A stretch of 64,000 nt of DNA from Echinarachnius parma (lineage: Eukaryota > Echinodermata > Echinoidea > Clypeasteroida > Echinarachniidae). The position numbers and the translations under genes are program-made. How positions within the stretch are numbered: position 1 is the stretch's first letter; every line of letters starts with the position of its first letter. The stretch is taken from positions 1 to 64,000 of the forward strand of contig JBAMJV010009682.1 in assembly GCA_037951105.1 (NCBI GenBank), written 5' to 3'. This document shows positions 1 to 10,449 of this stretch, in pieces. The notes beneath the pieces were generated by a model, which was given only the letters and a program-made list of their open reading frames with translations, did no database searches and had not been told where the DNA came from.

Positions 1-474
1 CGTTTTTGAATATATCTTGGGGAGTAATTGTCTTTGGGGGGAGGGGGGGGAATTGTCTTGGTGGGGGGGGGGGGGGGGGGGGAATATTCCAGGGGGGTAG
101 TTGTCCGGGGGGGGGGGGGGGGTTATCGACCGGGGGGTGATTTTCTGGGATATAATCATCCGGGGGGTAATTATCTGGGGGGTAGTTGTCTTGGGGGGTA
201 ATATTCCGGGGGGTAATAATCCGGGGGGGGGGGGGTAGTTGTCCGGGGGGTAGTTGTCGGGGGGGGGGGGGGGGGTAATCGTTCGGGGGGTAATAATCCG
301 GGGGGTAGTTGTCCGGGGGGTAGTTGTCCGGGGGGTAGTTGTCGGGGGGTAGTTGTCCGGGGGATAGTTGTCGGGGGGGGGGGGGGTAATTGTCCGGGGG
401 GTAATTGTCCGGGGGTAGTTGTCCGGGGGGTAATTGCGGGGGGTAATTGTCCGGGGGGTAGTTTTCCGGGGGGT
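1..474. repeat. G-rich minisatellite, left block
   Basis: Tandem 15-16 bp units of the form GGGGGGTARTTGTCC, with several uninterrupted G runs of 10-20 bases. The same unit resumes at 6176, so this is one array split by the element between. The G runs are dense enough for G-quadruplex formation on this strand. Run lengths in such tracts are unreliable in assemblies. Confidence 0.9.
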
Positions 475-539
475 AGCTAGCCACCTGACGTCGTGTCATC
501 GTTGGGCCGATGTCATTTTCGTTGTAAGGGGACGTTGGG

Positions 540-1580
540 CCAACATGCGACATGCGACGTCACCGAGACGTTAAAATGTCCGCCAGCCCAACATCAGCTC
601 GGCGTCTTTTTTTAATGCTGGCCCAACGTCATTTAGCGATTTCGGCCCAACTTCAATTATTGACAATGGCCCAATGTCAGTTCTAACGTAGGCCTAACAT
701 CGATTCCTGACGTTGAGAGAACATCAAGTTTTGACGACGGCCCGACGTTAAAATGTCCGCCAGTCTAACATTGTCCCATCATCATTTTGTGATGTCGGGC
801 AAATGTCAATTTCCGACAATGGCCCAACACCGAATCCTGACATAGGACAGATATCAAATTCTGATATGGGCTCGACGTTAAAATGTCCGCCAGCCCAACA
901 TCGTCACTACGTCATTTTGTGATATTGGCATAACGTCAATTTCCGACAATGGCCCAACATCAACTCATGATATTGGACCAACATAACATTATGATGTCGG
1001 CTCGCGGTTAAAATGTCCGCTAGCCCAACATTGTCACGACATCATTCTGTGATGTTGAGCCAATGTCAATTCCCGACAATGGCCCAACACCGAATCCAGA
1101 CATAGGACAGATATCAAATTCTGAGTGGGCTCGACGTCAAAATGTCCGCCAGCCCAACATCGTCACTACGTTATTTTGTGATATTGGCATAACGTCAATT
1201 TCCAACAATGGCCCAACATCAACTCATGACATTGGACCAACATAACATTATGATGTCGGCTCGAGGTTAAAATGTCCGCTAGCCCAACATTGTCACGACA
1301 TCATTATGTGATGTTGGTCCAACGTCAATTTCCGCCAATGGCCCAATATCAAATCCTGACGTTGGGTCAACATCAAATTCTGACGTTGGCCCTACATTAA
1401 AATGTCCGCCAGCCCGACATTAGCCCAACGTTATGTTTTATTGTTGGCCCAACATCAAATCTTGACGTTCGCCCGACGTTTGAATGTCCGCTAACACAAC
1501 ATTGGCCCAACGTAATTTTCTGATGCTGGACCAACATCAACATTTGACAATGGCCCAATGTCAAATGGCCAACGTAGGAC
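540..1580. repeat. Left arm satellite, ~130 bp period
   Basis: The word AAATGTCCGC recurs at 751, 881, 1011, 1140, 1270 and 1400, a spacing of 129-130 bp. Alternate units resemble each other more closely, giving a ~260 bp higher-order unit. The array is the reverse complement of the right arm at 4440-6160. Confidence 0.85.
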
Positions 1581-1589
1581 CAACATCAA

Positions 1590-2130
1590 AAACGTAAAAA
1601 GAAAAAAACATGCATAGATTCCACGTCCGATCCATGCATTTTGTCTAACCTTTACACACATTCATTCATAAATAAATCATAATTCTATAAATATCCTATT
1701 CCTATACCTATTGCCTACTCCTAAACCTATCATCCTATCGTCCTACAAACATAGGTCGCAATCGGTATACTATATATACACCTCTTCTTAGCATGTATGT
1801 TTTGTAATAGTTAGTATTTGTAGAGCGTTGAATTTGAAATAATCCACCTTCAAATCATATTCATAACACTATTTAAGGTGTTATTTATATTCTTATATAT
1901 CCTTCTAAATTATATACAGCAGCAAGGACATGACAAAAGTATATTTTTGAATATAAATAATTCCAAAAATCGAAAATTTTCATTTCACTTACGATCGCTT
2001 ATAATCGATCATGAATTTCCCGATAGCAATACTTCTTTTTTTTTTTACTTTTGAATTACTAATGTTTGTAATCGATTAAACAAAATTCAATTCAGTATAG
2101 ATTCTCAAAGCAAGTTAACAAAAATATAAG
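1590..2130. other. AT-rich unique spacer within the foldback element
   Basis: About 540 bp of AT-rich, non-repetitive sequence between the left arm and the inner palindromic element. No coding frame, RNA gene or repeat recognised. Confidence 0.6.
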
Positions 2131-4397
2131 TACCCAGCTAGCTAACTGACGTCGGACCGGTGTCGGCAGGTCGTCGGCAAGATCGCGGTCGGCAAACAGA
2201 CGTCGCGCCAACATTACGCCAACGTCGAATTTAAAATGGAGGTTTTGGAAATGAAATAAGTCGGAAAATGGTTGTAGTTGAATGTCGTGCCGATGTCATT
2301 AAGTTGACGAAAAAAATACGTCTCAAATAAAACGTCGCGCTAAAATCGCACCAATGCCGAAACTGGTACCAATTTAAGAGCTTGATAGAGGGTTGTAATA
2401 TTAATGTTGGGCCGATGTCAATAAACCAACATGAATATGACATCTCAAATATGACGTTGGGCCAATGTTGTACCGATGTCGGAATATATCATTTTAAGAG
2501 GTCGGTAAATGGTTGAATGTGGAATTGATGTCGGACGGATGTTATTAATTGGACATCAATATGACATCACAAATATGACGTCAAGCCGATATCGCGCCGA
2601 TGTCAGAATTGGCAGCAATGACACGAGTCGGCAAATAGTCATGAAATCGATGTTCAGCCGATGTCAATATTCTGACATGAATATGTCATCTCCAATATGA
2701 CGTCGGGATAATTTCGCGCCGATGTTGGAACTGGTAGCAATTAAAGAGGTCGGTAAATGGTTGTAACATTGATGTCGGACCAATGAGTTTTATTGGACAT
2801 CCATATGACATCTCAATTATGACGCCAAAGCGATATCCTGCCGATGTCATAAATGGCACCAATGAAACTAATCATTAAATAGTCATTAAATGGATGTTGT
2901 GCCGATGTCAATAATTCGACATGAATATGACATCTCAAATATAAAATCGGCCTTCTATCGCCCCGATGTTGGAACTGGTAGTAATTTAAGAGGTCGGTAA
3001 AATGCTGTGAAATTGATGTCGGGTCACAGTTATTAATTAGACATAAATATGACATCCAACATATGACTTTGGGCCTATACCGCACAGATGTGGGAACTTT
3101 ACGAAATTTTAAAGGTGGGTAAAAGGTTGTGAAATAGATGTCGGGCGGATGTCATTACTCCTACATAAATATGACATCTCTACTATGACGTCGGTCCGAT
3201 ATTGTGATGATGTTGTATCTGGTAGCAATTTAAGAGGTCGGTACATGGTTGTGAAATTGATGTCTGGCCAATGTTATTAATTGGACCTCAATATGACATC
3301 TCTATATGATGACGCCAAAGCGATATCCTGCCGATGTCAGAACTGACAGCAATTAAACAAGTCGGCAAATGGTCATTAAACTGATGTTGTGCCGATGTCA
3401 TTAATCCGACATGAATAAGAGATCTCAAATATGACGTCGGGCTAATATCGCGCAGATGTTGGAACTGGTAGCAAATTAAGAGGTCGGTCAAAGATTGCAA
3501 AATTGATGTTGGGCTTATGTTATTAAATATACATAAATATGACAGCTCAAATACGTTGGGTCAATGTTGTACCGATGTCGGAACTGGCGACCATTTGCCG
3601 GCTTGTTTCATTGCTGCCAGTTCTGACATCGGCAGGATATCGCTATGGCGTCATCATTGAGATGTCATATTCATGTCTAATCATTGACTTCGGCACAACA
3701 TCAATTAAATGACCATTTGCCGAGTTGTTTCATTGCTGCAAGTTCTTACATCAGCCTGACATATTTATCACATTCATGTCTAATTAATAACATCGGACCG
3801 ATATCAATTTTACTACCATTTACCGACCTCCTTGATTGCTATCTTTTCCGACATCGGCGCGATATTAGCCCGACGTCATATTGGAGATGGCATATTCATG
3901 TCCGACTATTGACATCGGCGCAACATCACTTTTATGATCATTTGCCGACTTGTTTCATTGCTGTCAGTTCTGACATCGGCAGGATATCGCATTGACGTCA
4001 TCATTGAGATGTCATATTCATGTCGGATCATTGACATCGGCTCAACATCAACTTAATGACTATTAGCCGACTTGATTCACTGCTGCCCATTCTGACGTCG
4101 TAGGATTTCGGTTTGACGTAAAAATTGAGATGTCCTATTCTTGTCTCATTACTAAGATTGTCCCGACATTAATTTCACAACCATGACTGACCACTGACTG
4201 AATAATTGATGTTGGGTCGAAATCGCAAAATGACGTTTGGCCAGCATTAAAAAAACAAAAACGTCGCGCTGATGTTGGGCTGGCGGACATTTTTACGTCG
4301 CGGCGACGTCGGATTTTTAATGTAGGCCCAACGTCGTCTTAAAACGACTTTTTACATTGGCCCAATGCTGGCACAACGTCAGGTGGCTAGCTGGGTA
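2131..4397. mobile_element. Inner palindromic foldback element
   Basis: Ends TACCCAGCTAGC (2131) and GCTAGCTGGGTA (4386-4397) are perfect inverted repeats related to the outer termini. From 2200 to about 3590 there are tandem units of roughly 245 bp, with AAGAGGTCGG near 2497, 2743, 2988, 3230 and 3478. From about 3600 to 4160 the same units run in opposite orientation, so the centre near 3590 is a palindrome. No transposase frame. It may be a nested insertion or the central domain of the outer element. Confidence 0.68.
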
Positions 4398-4439
4398 GCG
4401 ACCTCTTAAATTGATACCAGTCCCAACATCGGCGCTATA

Positions 4440-6160
4440 TTAGGTCGACCTCTTATTGGAGATGTCATAATGACATTGGGCCATTGTCAAATTTTGATGT
4501 TGGTCCAGCATCAAACGTCGGGCGAACGTCAAGATTTTATATTGGGCCAACAATAAAAAAATAACATTGGGCTAATGTCGGGCTGACGGACATTGTAATG
4601 TCGGGCCAACGTCAGAATTTGATGTTGGCCCAACGTCAGGATTTGATATTGGGCCATTGGCGGAAATTGACATTGGGCCAACATCACAGAATGATGTTGT
4701 GACAATGTTGGGCTAGTGGACATTTTAACCTCGCGCCCATATCATAATGTTATGTTGGTCCAATGTCATGAGTTGATGTTGGGCCATTGTCAGAAATTGA
4801 CGTATCACAAAATGACGTGATGACGATGTTGGGCTGGCGGACATTTTAACGTCGAGCCCACATCAGAATTTGATATCTATTCTATGTCAGGATTTGATAT
4901 TGGGCCATTGGCGGAAATTGATTTGCCCGACATCACAGAATGATGTTGTGACAATGTTGGGCTAGTGGACATTTTAACCTCGCGCCCATATCATAATGTT
5001 ATGTTGGTCCAATGTCATGAGTTGATGTTGGGCCATTGTCAGAAATTGACGTATCACAAAATGACGTGGTGACGATGTTGGGCTGGCGGAAATTTTAACG
5101 TCGAGCCCACATCAGAATTTGATATCTGTCCTATATCAGGATTTGGTGTTGGGCCATTGTCGGAAATTGACATTTGCCCGACATCACAAAATGATGTTGG
5201 GACAATGTTGGGCTAGCGGACATTTTAACCTCGCGCCCACATCATAATGTTATGTTGGTCCAATGTCATGATTTGATGTTGGGCCATTGTCAGAAATTGA
5301 CGGATCACAAAATGACGTGGTTACGATGTTGGGCTGGCGGACATTTTAACGTCAAGCCCACATCAGAATTTGATATCTGTCCTATGTCAGGATTTGGTGT
5401 TGGGCCATTGTCGGAAATTGACATTTGCCCGACATCACAAAATGATGTTGGGACAATGTTAGGCTAGCGGACATTTTAACCTCGCGCCCACATCATAATG
5501 TTATGTTGGTCCAGTGTCATGAGTTGATGTTGGGCCATTGTCAGAAATTGACGTATCACAAAATGACGTGGTGACGATGTTGGGCTGGCGGACATTTTAA
5601 CGTCGAGCCCACATCAAAATTTGATATCTGTCCTATATCAGGATTTGGTGCTGGGCCATTGTCGGAAATTGACATTTGCCCGACATCACAAAATGATGTT
5701 GGGACAATGTTGGGCTAGCGGACATTTTAACCTCGCGCCCACATCATAATGTTATGTTGGTCCAATGTCATGAGTTGATGTTGGGCCATTGTCAGAAATT
5801 GACGTATCACAAAATGACGTGGTTACGATGTTGGGCTGGCGGATATTTTAACGTCGAGCCCACATCAGAATTTGATATCTGTCCTATGTCAGGATTTGGT
5901 GTTGGGCCATTGTCGGAAATTGACATTTGCCCGACATCACAAAATGATGTTGGGACAATGTTAGGCTAGCGGACATTTTAACCTCGCGCCCACATCATAA
6001 TGTTATGTTGGTCCAATGTCATGAGTTGATGTTGGGCCATTGTCAGAAATTGACGTATCACAAAATGACGTGGTTACGATGTTGGGCTGGCGGACATTTT
6101 AACCTCGAGCCAACCGCGATAAGCCGACATCCGGCCAACAACTTATGACATCGGCACGAC
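4440..6160. repeat. Right arm satellite, 251 bp higher-order repeat
   Basis: CATTTTAACCTCG begins at 4721, 4970, 5221, 5472, 5723 and 5974, giving periods of 249, 251, 251, 251 and 251 bp. Each unit is a dimer of ~121 and ~128 bp halves, marked by CATTTTAACCTCG and CATTTTAACGTCG. The regularity points to recent array homogenisation. Open frames here recur every 502 bp with the repeat and are not genes. Confidence 0.9.
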
Positions 6161-6175
6161 GTCAGGTGGCTAGCT

Positions 6176-6450
6176 GGGTAGTTGTCTTGGGGGGTAGTTG
6201 TCTTGGGGGGTAATTGTCTTGGGGGGTAATTGTCTTGGGGGGTAATTGTCTTGGGGGGTAATTGTCTTGGGGGTAATTGTCTTGGGGGGTAATTGTCTTG
6301 GGGGGTAATTGTCTTGGGGGGTAATTGTCTTGGGGGTAATTGTCCTAGGGGGGTAATTGTCCGGGTGGTATTTGTCCGGGGGGTAATTGTCTTAGGGGGG
6401 TAGTTGTCCGGGGGGTAATTGTCCGGGGGGTGGTTGTCCAGGGGGTAGTA
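6176..6450. repeat. G-rich minisatellite, right block
   Basis: Units of TTGGGGGGTAATTGTC (16 bp), homogeneous from 6186 to about 6340 and then more varied. Continuation of the array at 1-474. Confidence 0.9.
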
Positions 6451-6454
6451 GTCC

Positions 6455-8704
6455 TAGAACTGGTGTTCTTGAAGTATGCTTAGGTGATCATTATATTAGT
6501 TACCTTATATGGAAATCACCCAAGTTGACTACTCAAAACCATAATTACATAACATTCAGAAAGTCTTGTGTTATTGACTGGAATGCATTACGTAATGATT
6601 TAAGAAGGTTTAACTGGAATGAAATTGAGATAATTGATGACTTAAACGATGCGGTTAGGAAATAGGAAGAAAGGATCATATCGGTTATTAATAGACATAT
6701 GCCTGTCAAAACCAAACGCATGCGAAAGAAAATTTCTCCATCGATGAATGAAACAATATTTAATTTGATTAAGAAACGGGATGCAATGAAGAAGAAAGCA
6801 ATTGATAAGAAGAATAATCAGTTATGGAAAAAATATACAAAAATGAGAAACAGTGTTACATCCATTATTAGAAAAGAAAAGCAGAAAATTGCAAAGAAAA
6901 AATTGTCTGAATGTTCAAATAAAAATCAGACATGGGAAGTTCTTAAATCATTTCTACCAAATAGTATAACGCAAGGTTGAATACTCCAATCACTCCAAAG
7001 GTGATACCAATTCATAAAAAGGGTGACAAATCGAATCCGGATAACTACAGACCAATTTTCGTCATTGCCATGCATTACAAAAGTTCTCGAACGAGTTATA
7101 CAATTACAATTGTTACATCACCTTCAGACATATAATATTCTTGGACCTGTGCAGTCTGGATTTCGAGCAAAGCATTCTACTGTAACTGCTTTGGTTAAAG
7201 TAACCGATGAATGGTTAATGGCAATGGACAAAGGTGTGTATACGGGAACAATTTTTGTAGATTTGCGTAAAGCTTTTGATATGGTTGATCACGCATTGCT
7301 CCTTAAGAAATTATCGAGTATTGGTGTAACAGGCACAGCCTTAAATTGGTTCGAGAGTTACTTATCTGAGAGAAGAATAGTAACTAGTAAATAATGCTAC
7401 CTCTAATGAAAGAAGTTTATCTCATGGTGTGCCACAGGGCTCAATTTTAGGTCCTTTATTGTTTACCATATTCATTAATGATCTACCTGATATATTCAAG
7501 CGATCTTCAGTTCACCTATATGCTTGACGATACTGTTATATATTTCTCACATGGAGATGCTAAAGAGGTTCAGTCTGTTCCTAATAGTGAAATGCTAAAG
7601 TTAGATGATTGGATGCGTACAAATAATTTGTTTATAAATTATACTAAAACTGTTTGTATGCTTTTTGGAACAAGATATATGTTATCAAAGTGTAATGAAA
7701 TTGATATAAAAATTAGAGATATATGCATTGAACAAGTTAAAAGCACAACATATCTTGGAATTCACATCGATAGAGAGTTGAAGTGGGATATGCATGTTGA
7801 AAATATGTGTCAGAAAATTGGTAGACTTGTAAGCTTTCTTGGTAGATTACGTTATACTATTAATGAATCTAACCTTAATATCATTTATAAATCTGTTATA
7901 CTTCCTCATTTTGATTATGGAGACTTGGTTTGGCAATCTGCTTCAAAATCTTCTCTTTTGTCATTGCAAAAATTACAAAATAGAGCGGGTCGAATCATAA
8001 TGAGAATTAATCCGTATTCTCATATATCTACACAACATGTTCATGATACTCTGGTATGGGATTTTCTCGACAAACGTTATAAGAAACACTTGTACATAAT
8101 GATGTATTTATAAAGTGTTACAAAATTTAACTCCTAGTTATATGGTCGATAATATTTCATTGAGAAGTACCAATTATGAATTACGTTCGAGTCAAGTTAT
8201 GAATTTGCCTAAGCCTAGGTCAAACTGTTGTAAAAGAACGTTCTTCTACAGAGGAACTTCAGTGTATAACCAATTACCAATTGCAATTCGTAATGCTACG
8301 AGCTTGAGATCATTTCAAACATTTGTAGATGAATATATTCCATAAAATTGTAAATATTTGCAGTTCCCTGTATTACTCTTTTCTCTCTCTTTCCTTAACT
8401 CTTATAGAATTGTTCAAATGGCGTTGGAAGTATTTGTTCGCAATTGGAAGTGTTTATATAATATTTGTCACCAATTTTAATTTAGTGTACATAATATGGA
8501 ATAATTTATGAAATTATAATTTCTCTATGTTGCAATCATTGTATATAGACGTTTAATTGTATATACTGTATCTAATTGTGGGACCCCAAGGAAGAACAGC
8601 GGTTTTGTCTTTGTAATTCTGCTGAATTAGGTCATCCCCCGTTGCACTTCATTGCTGTATTTATTGTTGCTATTTCGGAAATAAACAAACAAACAAACAA
8701 ACAA
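6455..8704 (+). mobile_element. 5'-truncated LINE (Jockey/CR1/L2 supergroup)
   Basis: The sequence starts inside an endonuclease/reverse-transcriptase ORF and ends in a (CAAA)n tail at 8684-8704, preceded by a non-coding 3' region. Truncation at the 5' end with a short-repeat tail is the usual product of target-primed reverse transcription. No convincing target duplication was found; the left end abuts the G-rich minisatellite. Confidence 0.85.
6465..8345 (+). pseudogene. LINE ORF2 remnant (endonuclease end plus reverse transcriptase)
   Basis: The translation shows the end of the endonuclease domain (GDHYIS, a variant of the SDH motif, near 6490), a lysine-rich linker (6699-6980), the fingers [14 protein letters not shown] (7017-7058), motif [15 protein letters not shown] (near 7255), motif B HGVPQGSILGPLL (near 7425) and a thumb/C-terminal region to 8345. 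The catalytic YADD is broken by one extra base at about 7524, which leaves YMLDD only in the downstream frame. Stops and frame changes also occur near 6664, 6980, 7394 and 8113. It is an inactive copy; the bases are LINE-like in composition and there is no sign of host use. Confidence 0.85.
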
Positions 8705-9037
8705 AAGATTCTTTGCCCTCAAATATTGTTTTTGAAATTTGGTAACAAACGATGCGCAGCACTCTGAGGAAGACCTCCAAGAAAGAAACAAGCTGGAATC
8801 AGCCGTGCACTGTGGTGTAATTGTGCAAAATGTGTGACTGGGTATTCATGACCCCTAAGGCTGAAACACACTTTTTAGTGCATTGGGTGTGGTTTTCTTG
8901 AAACTTATCCTGTAGACATCCAGTAGGTAGTTCGCGAGGTTGTCCACCTAGGTTGTGATCCTAGAAGGTCCTAGAAGTCATTTCTGGTGGCCAACCTTTT
9001 ACAACAGGCAAAAGCTGAAATCCTAAAAAAATGGTGT
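8705..9037. other. Junction sequence between LINE pieces
   Basis: About 20 bp after the LINE tail (AGATTCTTTGCCCT) match the reverse-transcriptase region of the LINE at 61662. About 300 bp of unrecognised sequence follow before LINE homology resumes at 9045. No gene seen. Confidence 0.45.
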
Positions 9038-9044
9038 TTTGCCC

Positions 9045-9176
9045 CCTGGGTAATAATATATTGGAAAATGTGCCTTCTATTACATTTTTGGAAGTAATTG
9101 TTGATAATAAACTTTCATGGAAATGTCACATTGATAGCATTTGTAAAACTATTTCGCGTAATATTGGAGTTATGTC
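9045..9176 (+). mobile_element. LINE reverse-transcriptase fragment, twin of 61690-61808
   Basis: Nearly identical at DNA level to the thumb-encoding part of the LINE at 61690-61808. It encodes LENVPSI, VIVDNKLSWKCHIDSICK and TISRNIGV. At about 9176 it switches abruptly into a different LINE, so it is a small rearranged fragment. Confidence 0.85.
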
Positions 9177-10250
9177 CTTGTTGAATATGTCAAGTCAACA
9201 TCGTGTCTTTACCTCCGTATGTTGTAACATGTACGTTTGCTATAAATGAATTTGGCACTTACTTTGTAAGATAAAGTTTTGAAAACTCATTTTGATATTC
9301 AAGTCTGTCTAGTCAATTTATTTGGTATAGATGATTCTTTTGTTGATATTGTAAACACATCCTGTCATGTATTATCTTCCGATAACTAATTTGATTTTAG
9401 AACCCCCTCTGAGAATGAGGCTAACAAACTGGTTGTAAACCTTACTAGGAACCCATGCTCTCTTGACCCAATGCCTACAAACCTCCTACTTGAATGTATA
9501 TAAACATGGCTTCTTGTGTTTATCAAGTTAATTATTATTGTCACTTTCTAGTGGTCAGTTCCCATCCACATGGAAGATAGCTTTGGAAAAACCACTTTTG
9601 AAGAAACCTTGTGTAGACCATAGTTTTAGTAACCTTATATCAATTCGAAATTTGCCTTACATATCAAATGAGTTCAAGGTGTTGCCACTCAACACATTTT
9701 GCAACACCTCGTGAGTCATTTACTTTCTCACCTACCCAAACTGCATACGCATATGACTATAGTACTTAGACGGCTCTACTTAGAATAAACAATTATCTTT
9801 TGATGGCCATGGACCAGCGAAAAGTGACATTGTTAGTTCTGCTTAATGTAAGTGCACCTTCGAGAATATTGATCATAGAACACTGTTGAATACACTTCAA
9901 AGATCTTTTGCTACATATGGTATTGTTCTATTATGGATTCAGTTATATTTTAGACTTAGAGTAAACAGAGTGTGAAAATTGATGAGGCTGTTTCTGATGA
10001 GTTTGCTGTTCCTCATGGTGTGCCCAAAGAGTCGCGCCTCGGCCCTTTACTGATTAAATATAAAAGGGTAATTTGATTGGCCTGATTAAGAAGCATTTAC
10101 AAACTGTTACTTGTCACTGTTATGGAAATGACATCACACTTTTCTCTTTTGAACCAAGTGATATTGAGACTCAACGAAACATTTCAGTATTTGAAACTTA
10201 TTTGATTCATAAGATGTTGAATGCTTCACATAATGTTAAAGCTGAATGAT
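9177..10250 (+). pseudogene. Heavily decayed CR1-like LINE ORF2
   Basis: Reading across frames recovers the linker and fingers of a CR1/L2-type ORF2: NPCSLDPMPTNLLLEC near 9450, GQFPSTWKIALEKPLLKK near 9560, and SNLISIRNLPYISNE near 9640. Further on come a motif-A relic NIDHRTLLNTLQR near 9865, a motif-B relic VPHGVPK near 10010, and a degraded catalytic box CYGNDITLF near 10120. Frameshifts and stops occur every few tens of codons, so this is an old copy. Its first ~120 bp are related to 48254-48378, showing a dispersed family. Confidence 0.75.
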
Positions 10251-10422
10251 AGAAAAAGGAATTATTGATATAAATTATATATTTAGAAATTAGAACACCC
10301 AGATAGGTTTCGAACTAGATATCTTCTTAATGTTGGATATTCTGTCGTTAGTCTATCTAACAAGGTGATAAATTAAGGTGTGTGGTATGATACAGGTCTG
10401 AGCAGAGAACAGCATAGCTACA

Positions 10423-10447
10423 GCCCCCCCCCCCCCCCCCCCCCCCC
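10423..10447. repeat. Poly-C tract
   Basis: A run of about 25 C. Its exact length is likely assembly-sensitive. Confidence 0.9.
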
Positions 10448-10449
10448 TC

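Larger units (their letters stand above)
475..6175. mobile_element. Foldback-like element with satellite arms
   Basis: The ends are perfect 17-bp inverted repeats: AGCTAGCCACCTGACGT at the left and its complement at 6159-6175. The arms continue as tandem arrays of mutually inverted sequence (540-1580 against 4440-6160), built on the motif GTTGGGCCA..GTC. This is the architecture of foldback elements (Drosophila FB, sea urchin TU), whose long inverted ends consist of internal repeats. It sits inside the G-rich array. GGGT lies directly outside both ends, but the array itself could supply that by chance. No transposase is visible; short open frames in the arms are repeat artefacts. Confidence 0.72.

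Noticed and set aside
5252..5969. Two 71-codon open frames that look like homologous genes
   Set aside because: They lie exactly 502 bp apart, two units of the 251-bp satellite, and encode only the repeat.
475..6175. A CRISPR-like or tandem gene array because of regular repeats
   Set aside because: Units are contiguous and of satellite type with no unique spacers, in a eukaryotic context.
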